DNA of 31,210 nucleotides from assembly GCA_964513075.1 (NCBI GenBank), contig CAZELR010000050.1, forward strand, positions 1 through 31,210. Direction: 5' to 3'. This DNA is from DAOUBP01 sp964513075 (lineage in GTDB: Bacteria > Chloroflexota > Anaerolineae > CG2-30-64-16). Positions within the stretch are counted from its first letter, which is position 1. The number at the start of each line of letters is the position of its first letter. A model generated the notes under the pieces. The model worked only from the letters and a program-made list of their open reading frames with translations, was not told the origin of the DNA and searched no databases. This document shows, in pieces, positions 8,901 through 15,903 of this stretch. Both the position numbers and the translations under genes were made by a program.

Positions 8901-9837
8901 AGGTCGCCGTCTGCCCGGCCAGCATCTTGGCCCGGTCGAAGGCAAAGACCTGGACGTAGCCGGAAGGCCCGCCGTTGTAGCCCATGTAGTACGCATCCCG
9001 CCACACGCCGTACTTGGGGTAGTCGTAGTACGGCAGGTCCCACGTGTAAGCGTACCAGGTGCCGGTGGGATCGGCCGTGGTCGACACGTAGAGGCAGTAG
9101 GCGTACCCGGTTGTCGCGGAGAACTCGGTGATGAGCCAGCGGTCGGCCAGCGAATCGTAGACCACGATGGGATCGCAGTAGCCGTTATTGCAGGGCGCGG
9201 TGCTGGAGAGCGAGTCCATGGTGAAGGTCTTGAGGACGGTCCCGCTCTTATTGAAGATCTGCACCGTCGAGCCGCCCGAGCCGTTCACGGCCTGCACGTA
9301 ATGGTTGGGGCCGATATCGCCGGTCGTATCCGGCGGGTAGCTGTTGTAGTCCATGCCGGCCCAGTTCGTGAGCGGTGTTGTGAACGCATCCGGCGCGCGC
9401 AGGCGCGCGCTGCCCTGGACCGCCACCAGCGGATCAAGCCAGGCCGGTCCCTGCATCCCCTCACCGATCACCAGGCCGCGATATTCGCGCCGCATCATCT
9501 CGCGCTGCAGCAGCGGGTCCACCTCGATCTCAGGCAGATCGCGCACCGCCGGGCTGATCGTCGGCGTGGACGGCTCTGAGACGTAGACCTCCAGCAGGGC
9601 CTTCTCCGGGTCCTGAGGGACCATCTGCGGCCAGTTGCTGGCTGCAGACCCGGCAGCCGCGCCCCCGGCCGGCCCTTTTCCCGTGCTGAGCTCCCGTCCG
9701 GCCTGTGTTGGGGGTGTCTTTGCGGCCATCCGGTCCGGCGCCGCCAGCTCTGGCGCCACCACCCAGCCCAGGGCGGAGACGACCAACATGAGCGCGGCCG
9801 CGCCGCCAATGAGCTGAATCCATCTCTTCTTGTGCAT
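5986..9837 (-). CDS. Large secreted multidomain protein, paralogue of the gene at 1235-4888, with an expanded insert in the anchor domain
   Basis: This 1283-residue protein has the same architecture as its neighbour: N-terminal signal or anchor helix (about 8-27), a propeller-like module with PPDTTGDIGPNHY and SDDCTFWYTTEY (about 165-585), an Ig-like domain (590-685), FN3-like (693-782), P domain (784-923), GEVED domain ending GEVEDYTW (930-1082), anchor FN3-like domain, PNAVHMTAF, hydrophobic helix and RKRR. The ATG at 9837 has AGGAGG six bases upstream and matches the paralogue's start; the frame stays open to 9972 but that part is promoter DNA. Within the anchor domain, about residues 1123-1181 are a Gly/Arg/Gln/Glu-rich insert made of repeats. 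Role: surface-exposed binding protein by architecture; ligand unknown. Confidence 0.85.
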   Translation of the reverse strand: MHKKRWIQLIGGAAALMLVVSALGWVVAPELAAPDRMAAKTPPTQAGRELSTGKGPAGGAAAGSAASNWPQMVPQDPEKALLEVYVSEPSTPTISPAVRDLPEIEVDPLLQREMMRREYRGLVIGEGMQGPAWLDPLVAVQGSARLRAPDAFTTPLTNWAGMDYNSYPPDTTGDIGPNHYVQAVNGSGGSTVQIFNKSGTVLKTFTMDSLSSTAPCNNGYCDPIVVYDSLADRWLITEFSATTGYAYCLYVSTTADPTGTWYAYTWDLPYYDYPKYGVWRDAYYMGYNGGPSGYVQVFAFDRAKMLAGQTATYQMFNVPELSGFGFQLLVPASWEGPTAPPAGLGGLFARPNDTEVNGPSGYPSTDFLEMYEFDVDFTTPANSTLTELPDVAIGEYDATLCGTGSNWACMDQPNGQGLDPIREPLHQPLQYRNWGSYDTLVGGFAEDVDGADTAAVRWFELRRVSGAWSKYQEGVVGGGDASHRSVTSVAMDGGGGIGLGYTLTSSTIYPSIRYAGRRAWDAPGTMTYVDVVAQAGTGSQASYDRWGDYSGIGIDPSDDCTFWYTTEYMSGSTSATRVISFRHDADFSPDASPNTLTVCQPSNAVYTVQASATCAWSGAVTMSASGLPGGVTASWGANPVTPPGSTTLTIGNTGAAAVGSYNVTISGTSGGATRSETVVLNISSGAPLGQVSLSAPADGTTGAGATPTLSWAALAGATSYDIQVATDPGFSTVVRSATGLTGTSYMVSPALGSDTVYYWRVNANNACGTGSASVTWAFRTAATSCLTYASTDVPKTISDNTTINSNVTVPATFSVTDVNVTIGSIVHTWDADLDIYILHPDATQVELSTDNGSSGDNYTNTVFDDEAASSITSGSAPFTGSYRPEGSLAALDGKTSAGAWQLRVTDDASGDTGTLNSWSLTLCGAPTASAADYSDLASSYGVAWHTGSGAVRLGPAGDWDTDISFADGTDNTTDTGVERIPFTVSTGGVNLTVTGATGWVTGWFDWNQDGDFSDAGEQVFTNQQVNAGSTTPVSFNTGVSVYGKTFNARFRVYTSAQTLGPDAAAAAYGGATDGEVEDYTWIFSPQAVDLASFTAEATAEGVTLAWETVSEIDNAGFNVYRATGGSVGDRPQQEAAGGSVGDRPQQEGARSETGHSGDRPQQEGDRPQQEGARSETGPSGEWVMLNAVLIPALTPGSAQGNAYTWIDAAPAAGTTWYMLEDVSLDGVATQHEPVSVTVTEPNAVHMTAFSAAGGALPALGGLAALALAAALRAVAGVAARKRR
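6295..6471. repeat. Expanded in-frame GGCCGGTCTCC repeat cluster in the anchor domain
   Basis: Six copies of the 11-mer GGCCGGTCTCC occur here, most followed by GACCGTGCCCCC or GACCGAGCCACCC and preceded by TTGCTGT. Spacing is irregular (about 16 to 39 bp), yet the coding frame is kept and reads as shuffled versions of SVGDRPQQE and GARSETG. The paralogues at 1535 and 14104 have one copy at the same site. Confidence 0.85.
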
Positions 9838-9865
9838 GGGTGTCCTCCTCCAGTTCCTCATGCGG

Positions 9866-9901
9866 ACAACGGGTGGGTTGTCATCTGCCACTATGGTATC
9901 A
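9866..9901 (-). promoter_or_regulatory. Putative extended -10 promoter and leader inverted repeat, twin of the one at 4916
   Basis: TGATACCAT (9901-9893) and the leader inverted repeat ACAAC-CCACCC-GTTGT (9881-9866) match the copy upstream of the paralogue at the same spacing from the ribosome site. Small differences lie between and around them (GATGACAAC here, GTTGACAAC there). Confidence 0.4.
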
Positions 9902-9971
9902 CATCTCAAGCCGAGGACAGAAATCGGAAGATGCGCGGAACGTTTTCGTTTCCAGATGTTAAGGTTACACA

Positions 9972-10060
9972 ATGGTTTCTTCGTGACCCGGATTGGAGGC
10001 TTTAGCCGGTCTCCCGCCTCACGCGCATTTCCACCTGACCGGCCGCCGGCATCTATGCCG
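9972..10060. repeat. Partial copy of the intergenic hairpin and inverted-repeat element
   Basis: TGGTTTCTTCGTGACCCGG is the right part of the GAAACC hairpin without its left arm. It is followed by GGATTGGAGGCTTTAGCCGG and the centre TCTCCCGCCTCACGCGCAT; a short CTGACCGGC from the right arm remains near 10037. With the stem broken, there is no terminator here, so the M28 peptidase transcript (stop at 10117) may read on towards the next gene. Confidence 0.55.
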
Positions 10061-10116
10061 CAGCCTCGATTCCGGACAACCTTCGTGATTCGCCGATTCG
10101 CCGATTCGCTACTCCC

Positions 10117-13100
10117 CTACCGCCGCTTGCGCAGCCCAATTCCCGCGAGCGCCGCCAGGGCCAGGGCGGCCAGCCCGCCCAGCGCCGGGCCTGCGGTCAC
10201 GGCCGCACCGAAGGCCGTCATATGCACTGCGTTCGGCGCCGCCACCGTCACGCTCACCGGCTCATGCTGCGTCGCGACCCCGTCCAGGCTCACGTCCTCC
10301 AGCATGTACCAGGTCGTCCCGGCGGCCGGGGCTGCGTCGATCCAGGTGTAGGCGTTCCCCTGCGCCGAGCCGGGGGTCGCGGCCGGGATCAACGTCTCGT
10401 TGAGGCGCACCCAATCTGTCATTCTGAGCGGGTCGACCCCGGAACTCCCGTCATCCCCAACGACCAGCGAAGAATCTGCGCGGTATATGTTGAACCCGGC
10501 GTTATCGATCTCGGAGACCGTCTCCCACGCCAGCGTCACGCCGTCCGCTGCGGCTTCAGCCGTAAAGCTCGCCAGGTCCACAGCCAGCGGCGAGAAGGTC
10601 CAGGTGTAGTCCTCCACTTCGCCGTTGGCAGCACCGCCGTACGCCTGGGGCGCCGCGTCCGGACCGCGCATTTGTGCCGAGGAATACACGCGGAAGCGCG
10701 CGTTGAAGGTCTTGTTGCCGACGTTGACGCCGTTGGTGCTGAAGCTGACCGGCGCCGTGCTCCCCGCGCTGACCGCCTGGTTGGTGAAGATCTGCTCGCC
10801 GGTGTCGCTGAAGTCGCCGTCCTGGTTCCAGTCGAACCAGCCGGTGACGTAGCCCGTGCCGCTGCCGGTGACGGTCAGGTTGACGCCGCCGCTCGACGCG
10901 GTGAAGGGGGTGCGGGCCACGCCGGTGTCGGTGGTGTTATCCGTGCCGTCGGCGAAACCGGTGTCCGTGTCCCAGTCGCTCGTGCCGCCCAGTCGCACCG
11001 CGCCCGCGCCCGTGTGCCACGCCACGCCGTAGGAGCTGGCCAGGTCGCTGTAGTCGGCCGTGGTTCCCGCGGGTGCGCCGCACAGCGTCAAGCTCCAGCT
11101 CTGCAGCGTACCGGTGTCCTGGGAGGCGTCGTCGTAGATGCGCAACTGCCAGGCGCCGGCCGAGGTCTTGCCGTCCAAGGCCGTCAGGCTGCCTTCCGGC
11201 CGGTAGGAGCCGGTGAAAGGCGCCGCACCGGCAGTGATGGCGGTCGCCGCCTCGTCGTCGAACACGGTGTTGGTATAGTTGTCGCCGCTGCCCCCGTTGT
11301 CCGTGGAGAGCTCCACCGCGGTGTCGTCAGGATGCTCGATGTAGATGTCCAGGTCAGCGTCGTAGGTGTGGACAATCGAGCCGATCGTCACGTTCACGTC
11401 GGTGACGTTGAAGGCATCGGGGACCGTGAGGTTGCTGTAGATCGTCGTCAGGTCGCTGATCGTTTTGGGTGCGTCGGTGCTGGCGTAGGTGCGGCAGCTC
11501 GGCGCCTCCGTGCGGAACGCATGGATGCTCGAAACCTTGCTGCCGCAGCCGTTGACCGCGGCCACGCGCCAGTAGTACACCGTATCGTAGCTCAACGCGC
11601 TGCCGGGCGTGTAGGAGGTGGCGGTCAGGCCGCTCTGGTTAATGACCAGGGCGCCGAATGCCGGGTCGGTGGAGGCCTGGAGGGTGTAGCTGGTTGCGCC
11701 GGCCACCGCGCTCCAGGTGAAGGTCGGCGTCGTCCCCGCGGCCGTGCTCCCATTGGCCGGCGCAGTCAGCGTCGGGCCTGCAGCCAGCGGCTCCGTAACG
11801 TTCAGCGTCACGCCCGACGAGTGGGTCAGGCTGCCCGACACACCGGCAATCGTGATATTGTACGCCCCGGCCGTGGCGAGATTGCCAACCGTTAATGTGC
11901 TGCTGCCGGTCGGGGTGACAGGGTTGGCGCTGAAGGAGGTCGTCGGGCCGGCCGGGCTGACGCTGGCGCTCAGGGTCACCGGCGAGGTGAAGCCGCTGAT
12001 GCTGTTCACAGCGATCGTGTGGGTCGCGTTGGCTCCCGTGCAAACGTCCTGCGTCTTGGGCGCGGCGCGCACGTTGAAGTCAGGCGCCAGGCAGCCGTTC
12101 AGGTGCACGAAGGTGGCCAACGAGGCCTTGACGAAATCTGTGTAGTAGGCCATGTTCAGGGTCGACAACGTGTCGCCCGAGGTATGGTAGTACGGCGTGT
12201 AATCGCCGCCGTTGTAGTCTTCGATAGCCAGCATCGACGCGTAGCCTTTGTCCCAGAACGACTTGTTGTCGCTGCGGTCGCCGAGGCTGTTATCGAGGTA
12301 CTTGACGGGCGCCAGATCCAGCCCGTAGGCGGTGATCGCATCCGCGTACAGGTCCCGCAAGGTGACGGAGCCGGCCACGCTGCTCTTGGCAAAGAGGTTG
12401 ATGTTGTTGGGCGCGCCGCCGTTGTAGGCGATCATATCCATGTTGAGATAGCCCAGGATGTTCTCGCCGGCGTTCTTGGCGCGCGTGGCGTACGCCGCGC
12501 TGCCCAGCAGCCCCTGCTCCTCGCCGGTCCAGAAAGCGAAGCGCAGCGTGCAGTTCCACCGATACTGCGACAGGATGTCGGCGGCAATCAGCGTCCCCAC
12601 CGATCCACTGGCGTTGTCATCCGCGCCCGGCGCGGTGCCGCTGGACGGATAGTCGTCGAGGTGCGCGCCGATGATGTAGATGTTGTTCGGGTTGGCCAGA
12701 CCGGTGATCTGGCCGATCACGTTGGGGTAGGTGGACGGCGTGCCGGAGCTGCCCCACACCTGATATTCGACCCCCATCCCCAGGGCTGCCAGGTGCTCGC
12801 CCACGAAATGGCCGGCCTTCTGGATCGGCGTGCCGCTGTAGGTCTGACGCCGGGTGATGGTGTAGGAGGCGCCATCAACGGTCACGCTCTGCTCGCCGCT
12901 GAGCTGGCCCGTGTACTGCGAGATGGTGCTCGTCGCCACGTCGTCCAGCATCGTCTGCACGATCGGGTCCGGGGTGATCGCCAGGGGCGCGGCCGGCCCG
13001 GCCGCGGGCCAGGGCTGCGGCTGCAGCGTGAGTTTGACGATCTCGGCTCCTGCATCGGCGAGCCGTTCGGCCTGCGCCGCGCTGGTGCGCAGCAGCACCT

Positions 13101-13503
13101 GGTCCGCCAGCTCGAGCAGTACCTCGCCGTAATCGCCCCAGCGGATGCTGCCCTTCGTCCGCGGTGGATAGATCAGGTAATAACTGGCGCCGGCCGTGTC
13201 AACGTCCAAGACGCGGGCCGGGAACCTCAGCTCCGGCAGGCCGCCTCCGGCAGCCGGGGCCGCACCGGCCAGCAGGTAGTCCCCCTCGCTGGATGATTGA
13301 TGGCTGTAGAAGATCAGGCCGGCCTCCTGGGCCTGGGCCCAGCGCGCCGGTTCATCGAGGAAGACCGCGACCAATGCCGCACCGGCTTCTTCCGTTTCCG
13401 CCGGCGCGGCTGCCGCTCCGCTGCGAACGCTCCCGGTCGCGGATGGCAACAGGAGTGACAACGCCAGGAGAAGAGCGATGGGGACGACGCGTGCTGGTTT
13501 CAT
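10117..13503 (-). CDS. Secreted, surface-anchored M28 family aminopeptidase with Ig-like, FN3-like, P, GEVED and anchor domains
   Basis: This 1128-residue preprotein has a signal peptide (about 7-24), a pro-region, and an M28 zinc peptidase domain (about 180-475). The expected metal and catalytic residues are visible: His281 in GAHLDD, Asp295 in GADDNASG, Glu328-Glu329 in TGEEQGLLGS, Asp356 in NMDM and His440 in YYHTSGDT. This set is that of Aeromonas/Vibrio-type leucyl aminopeptidases, so it should trim exposed N-terminal residues outside the cell. Downstream are an Ig-like domain (475-570), FN3-like (577-667), P domain (670-810), GEVED (816-970), the anchor domain with DNAGFNIYRA, then PNAVHMTAF, a hydrophobic helix and RKRR. 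The ATG at 13503 has GGGAGG seven bases upstream. P domains usually follow subtilisin or convertase domains; an M28 host is less common. The C-terminal half is closely similar to the two propeller-type neighbours. Confidence 0.9.
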   Translation of the reverse strand: MKPARVVPIALLLALSLLLPSATGSVRSGAAAAPAETEEAGAALVAVFLDEPARWAQAQEAGLIFYSHQSSSEGDYLLAGAAPAAGGGLPELRFPARVLDVDTAGASYYLIYPPRTKGSIRWGDYGEVLLELADQVLLRTSAAQAERLADAGAEIVKLTLQPQPWPAAGPAAPLAITPDPIVQTMLDDVATSTISQYTGQLSGEQSVTVDGASYTITRRQTYSGTPIQKAGHFVGEHLAALGMGVEYQVWGSSGTPSTYPNVIGQITGLANPNNIYIIGAHLDDYPSSGTAPGADDNASGSVGTLIAADILSQYRWNCTLRFAFWTGEEQGLLGSAAYATRAKNAGENILGYLNMDMIAYNGGAPNNINLFAKSSVAGSVTLRDLYADAITAYGLDLAPVKYLDNSLGDRSDNKSFWDKGYASMLAIEDYNGGDYTPYYHTSGDTLSTLNMAYYTDFVKASLATFVHLNGCLAPDFNVRAAPKTQDVCTGANATHTIAVNSISGFTSPVTLSASVSPAGPTTSFSANPVTPTGSSTLTVGNLATAGAYNITIAGVSGSLTHSSGVTLNVTEPLAAGPTLTAPANGSTAAGTTPTFTWSAVAGATSYTLQASTDPAFGALVINQSGLTATSYTPGSALSYDTVYYWRVAAVNGCGSKVSSIHAFRTEAPSCRTYASTDAPKTISDLTTIYSNLTVPDAFNVTDVNVTIGSIVHTYDADLDIYIEHPDDTAVELSTDNGGSGDNYTNTVFDDEAATAITAGAAPFTGSYRPEGSLTALDGKTSAGAWQLRIYDDASQDTGTLQSWSLTLCGAPAGTTADYSDLASSYGVAWHTGAGAVRLGGTSDWDTDTGFADGTDNTTDTGVARTPFTASSGGVNLTVTGSGTGYVTGWFDWNQDGDFSDTGEQIFTNQAVSAGSTAPVSFSTNGVNVGNKTFNARFRVYSSAQMRGPDAAPQAYGGAANGEVEDYTWTFSPLAVDLASFTAEAAADGVTLAWETVSEIDNAGFNIYRADSSLVVGDDGSSGVDPLRMTDWVRLNETLIPAATPGSAQGNAYTWIDAAPAAGTTWYMLEDVSLDGVATQHEPVSVTVAAPNAVHMTAFGAAVTAGPALGGLAALALAALAGIGLRKRR
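10414..10482. repeat. CTGAG...CGAAG hairpin element inserted in frame in the anchor domain
   Basis: The plus strand reads TGTCATTCTGAGC, then the perfect palindrome GGGTCGACCC, more sequence, and AGCGAAGAATCTG. Outer ATTCT/AGAAT arms close the element. In the coding frame it gives DSSLVVG...GVDPLRMTD between FNIYRA and WVRLNETLIPA, exactly where the paralogues have SVGDRPQQE-type inserts. Confidence 0.75.
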
Positions 13504-13588
13504 GGCAGACCTCCCAACTTACACATCAAAAGTCAATTTCCATGTCGAATAGAATTTTCACGATTCCGAACATGTTGCGGGCCTTGTC

Positions 13589-13617
13589 AGTATAGCGTAT
13601 AACGTTGGGCGCCCCAA
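13589..13617 (-). promoter_or_regulatory. Possible promoter of the M28 peptidase gene
   Basis: On the minus strand TTGGGG (13617-13612) and TATACT (13594-13589) are 17 bases apart, giving a leader of about 80 nt. The -10 matches five of six consensus bases; the -35 is weak. Confidence 0.35.
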
Positions 13618-13628
13618 AACCACAGCGA

Positions 13629-13682
13629 AAAAAAACGAAACCGGGTTTCGCGACCTGGCGGTCGTTCCAGAAACCCGGTTTC
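13629..13682 (-). terminator. Terminator hairpin after the anchor-domain protein gene
   Basis: GAAACCGGGTTTC (13637-13649) and GAAACCCGGTTTC (13670-13682) form a 13-bp stem whose 20-nt loop contains a second small stem (CGACC/GGTCG). In the direction of transcription a run of eight T follows. It lies about 100 nt after the stop codon at 13783. Confidence 0.75.
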
Positions 13683-13782
13683 TCGTATCAGGTTGCAGGT
13701 TGAAGCCTGAGCCTTCCCCTAATCCCCCAATCCCGGCTAACCGTTCCGAGCGTGGCCGGGATGAGGGGATGAGGGGTCGCTG

Positions 13783-15486
13783 TCAGCCTTTCTCCCGATC
13801 CCTCTCTTGCCGTTGTTTTCGTGCTGCCACGCCTGCAAGCGTGGCCAGCGCCAGCACAGCCAGCCCGCCCAGCGCTGGGCCTGCGGTCACGGCCGCGCCG
13901 AAGGCCGTCATGTGCACCGCGTTCGGCGCCGCCAGGGTCACGCTCACCGGCTCATGCTGTGTTGCGGTTCCATCCAGGCTCACGTCCTCCAGCATGTACC
14001 AGGTCGTCCCTGCGGTTACAGTCGCATCGGTCCAGGTGTACACGTTCCCCTGCGCCGAGCCGGGGGTCAGCGCCGGGATCAGCGCCTCGTTGACCCGCGT
14101 CCATTCTTGCTGTGGCTCCTCTCCGACCGAGCCACCCGCCGCGCGGTACACGTTGAACCCCGCATTGTCCGTCTCCGACACCGTCTCCCACGCCAGCGTC
14201 ACGCCCTCCGCCGCGGCGGTCGCGGTGAACCCGGCCAGGTCCACCGCCAGTGGGCTGGCGCATACTTGCAAGCCGGCGTTGGCCGCGGTCTGAGACGCGG
14301 AGAAGACGCGGTTGCTCTGGAAGCCGTTGAGCGGAGACCCAGCGGTGATTTCTCCATACCCCGGCGGCGTGTTTGCCGTCACTGACGCGCCCGACGTGTT
14401 GGTCACGCAGACGCTGCCATTCGTGGGCCAGGTGACGTTGTGAGTGTAGGACGTGCAGACGGTGTCGGTCGCGCCCGGCGCCAGCGTCACAGTACGCGTG
14501 CCGCTGTTGTATCCGATAGTGCTGTCGGTTACGGTGTAATTGGCCAGGTATACAGGAAAAGCGTTAGCGTCACTGGTGTTCTTGGTGGTAAAGCACCACT
14601 GTACCGTGACAGTGCCGGCTCCGCCCTGGGGCAGCGGGTCCGTGATACCCGTGACCCTGCCCGTCTTGCTGACCGAGACCGTGGGTTTCGGGCAGGGGTC
14701 TGAAACCCGCACAAGTATATCTCGCCAACCGTTGTAGCTGCTTGAGCTGCGTAGCGTCGCGTAAAGGTAGTTCGGGTCCGTGCTGACCCCCGAAAGGCCG
14801 ATGTATTCGTAAGGGGACGTGGCGCCGGGGCAAAGATAAGTGGACCATGAAGTAGGAATGTTCCACGTCACCGTGAAGTCCACCTCGGCTCCCCCTGTAG
14901 GGGTGGCATTATAGACCCCCCATCCAGAGTAGGGATCCTCATAGGTGCGCGTGGGATATGTAATCGATGTCCCGTTGATGTATGTGGCAGGTCCATCCGT
15001 AGGGTCATCCCAGCCCCAGTAGACGTGCGCGTCGGTAGTTGTGTTGTTGGAGGTGTTGGGATTGATGTAGGCTTGGCCAACAGCCCTGCCGTTGCCGATA
15101 GTGTTGGCCGGTGCGATTGAGATGGAGGCCACGGTCCAGTCGTTCGGGCCGTTATTGATAGAGAAACTATCCCCTTGGTCCGGATAGGTGGTCGAATTGA
15201 TGGGTCTCACCAGGTAAGTGATGTACCAGGTCTGGCCGGGGATGATCAGTATGCCGGCGTCCAGGCCGATGATACTGCCTGTTTCCAGCTTAGGTTCGAC
15301 GGCGCCCAGCGCTCCGTCGACGCCTCCGGTCTGGATACTCGTTTCCACCTTGCGCGTGGTGTTCACGGGTGCGGTGGGTCCCGCGGGATCCGCCTGCACT
15401 GCCCCCGCCGCAGGCGCCAACAACAGGGCGGCCAACAACACGACCGCCAACAGTCGATACACGATGGATGCGTTTTCTGTCCTCAT
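13783..15486 (-). CDS. Secreted surface-anchored protein with DUF11-like and anchor FN3-like domains
   Basis: This 567-residue protein has a clear signal peptide (about 8-32, ending AGAVQA). Residues 75-265 form an all-beta, Asn/Thr/Tyr-rich domain I do not recognise (PDQGDSFSINNGPNDW, DAHVYWGWDD). Residues 268-375 resemble a DUF11-type adhesin repeat (VSVSKTGRVTG, NGSVCVTNTSGAS) with four cysteines. Then comes the anchor FN3-like domain (411-515, DNAGFNVYRA) closely similar to that of the 1235 gene, PNAVHMTAF, a hydrophobic helix and a basic tail (RKQRQERDREKG) longer than in the paralogues. I chose the ATG at 15486 because AGGAGG lies nine bases upstream and the signal peptide starts here; the frame continues to 15537. 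Likely a wall or membrane-anchored structural or adhesive protein. Confidence 0.8.
   Translation of the reverse strand: MRTENASIVYRLLAVVLLAALLLAPAAGAVQADPAGPTAPVNTTRKVETSIQTGGVDGALGAVEPKLETGSIIGLDAGILIIPGQTWYITYLVRPINSTTYPDQGDSFSINNGPNDWTVASISIAPANTIGNGRAVGQAYINPNTSNNTTTDAHVYWGWDDPTDGPATYINGTSITYPTRTYEDPYSGWGVYNATPTGGAEVDFTVTWNIPTSWSTYLCPGATSPYEYIGLSGVSTDPNYLYATLRSSSSYNGWRDILVRVSDPCPKPTVSVSKTGRVTGITDPLPQGGAGTVTVQWCFTTKNTSDANAFPVYLANYTVTDSTIGYNSGTRTVTLAPGATDTVCTSYTHNVTWPTNGSVCVTNTSGASVTANTPPGYGEITAGSPLNGFQSNRVFSASQTAANAGLQVCASPLAVDLAGFTATAAAEGVTLAWETVSETDNAGFNVYRAAGGSVGEEPQQEWTRVNEALIPALTPGSAQGNVYTWTDATVTAGTTWYMLEDVSLDGTATQHEPVSVTLAAPNAVHMTAFGAAVTAGPALGGLAVLALATLAGVAARKQRQERDREKG
14104..14139. 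repeat. Degenerate repeat-derived insert in the anchor domain
   Basis: TTGCTGTGGCTCCTCTCCGACCGAGCCACC is a mutated copy of the GGCCGGTCTCC unit. It reads AGGSVGEEPQQE at the same anchor-domain site as the inserts at 1535, 6295 and 10414. Confidence 0.6.
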
Positions 15487-15560
15487 TTTCGGTTTCCTCC
15501 TCATAGCTTTGGAAACGGTTCGGGTTAGTTGCTGCACGATACGAAACGACGGCGATCAAC

Positions 15561-15640
15561 GGCCGGCGCTGCCGGCGCCGGCTCCAGTCTCGTCCCTCGC
15601 CCTTGAGAAAACGCCTATGCGCCTATCTGTCAGGATAGGC
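15561..15640 (-). promoter_or_regulatory. Structured leader upstream of the anchor-domain protein gene
   Basis: Two hairpins lie 75-155 nt upstream of the start codon: GCCTATC-TGTCAG-GATAGGC (15621-15640, perfect 7-bp stem) and a GC-rich GCCGGCG/CGCCGGC structure (15562-15582). Neither is followed by a T run. I could not match the region to a known riboswitch class; function is unknown. Confidence 0.3.
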
Positions 15641-15900
15641 CGGCAAGATTACGGCACGCATTACCGATTCTGCCAGTGAATCCGTCTTTGCCAGCGCCGT
15701 TGATGGGGACTGCCGGAGAAAACGCGACAACTATCGGTTACTTCACGGCTAATAGTCAGAATCATACACCACCGCGACACAAAAGGCAAATCTTGTTTGA
15801 CGCTTCTGGCACTCACTATTGCCATGACACAATTTATCCTGATTCGAAGCTTAAAAACGTATGAATCTTCTTGCCAGGAAAATCAAGGATCTTTTGCGCA
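15641..15900. other. AT-richer intergenic segment without a recognisable gene
   Basis: This part of the 668-bp gap between the anchor-domain protein and the C25 peptidase is visibly lower in GC than its surroundings. I see no supported gene. A 62-codon plus-strand frame (15676-15864) has no ribosome site or family resemblance. The segment may hold the promoter of the gene at 15486 or be the remains of foreign DNA. Confidence 0.4.
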
Positions 15901-15903
15901 CTT

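Noticed and set aside
9838..9972. N-terminal extension of the second propeller-type protein
   Set aside because: The frame is open, but this DNA matches the promoter and leader block of the paralogue, and the ATG at 9837 has a strong ribosome site followed by a normal signal segment.
1235..13503. Type IX secretion sorting domains at the C-termini
   Set aside because: The ends have a hydrophobic helix and basic tail, which T9SS signals lack, and nothing else suggests Bacteroidota.
15486..15720. Cyclic di-GMP riboswitch upstream of the DUF11-like protein gene
   Set aside because: A CCGGCCTA-like piece and hairpins are present, but the conserved GCAAACC and GACGCAAAGC blocks and their spacing are not.
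15676..15864. Small plus-strand gene of 62 codons
   Set aside because: It has no ribosome site, no recognisable motif, and lies against the direction of every supported gene.
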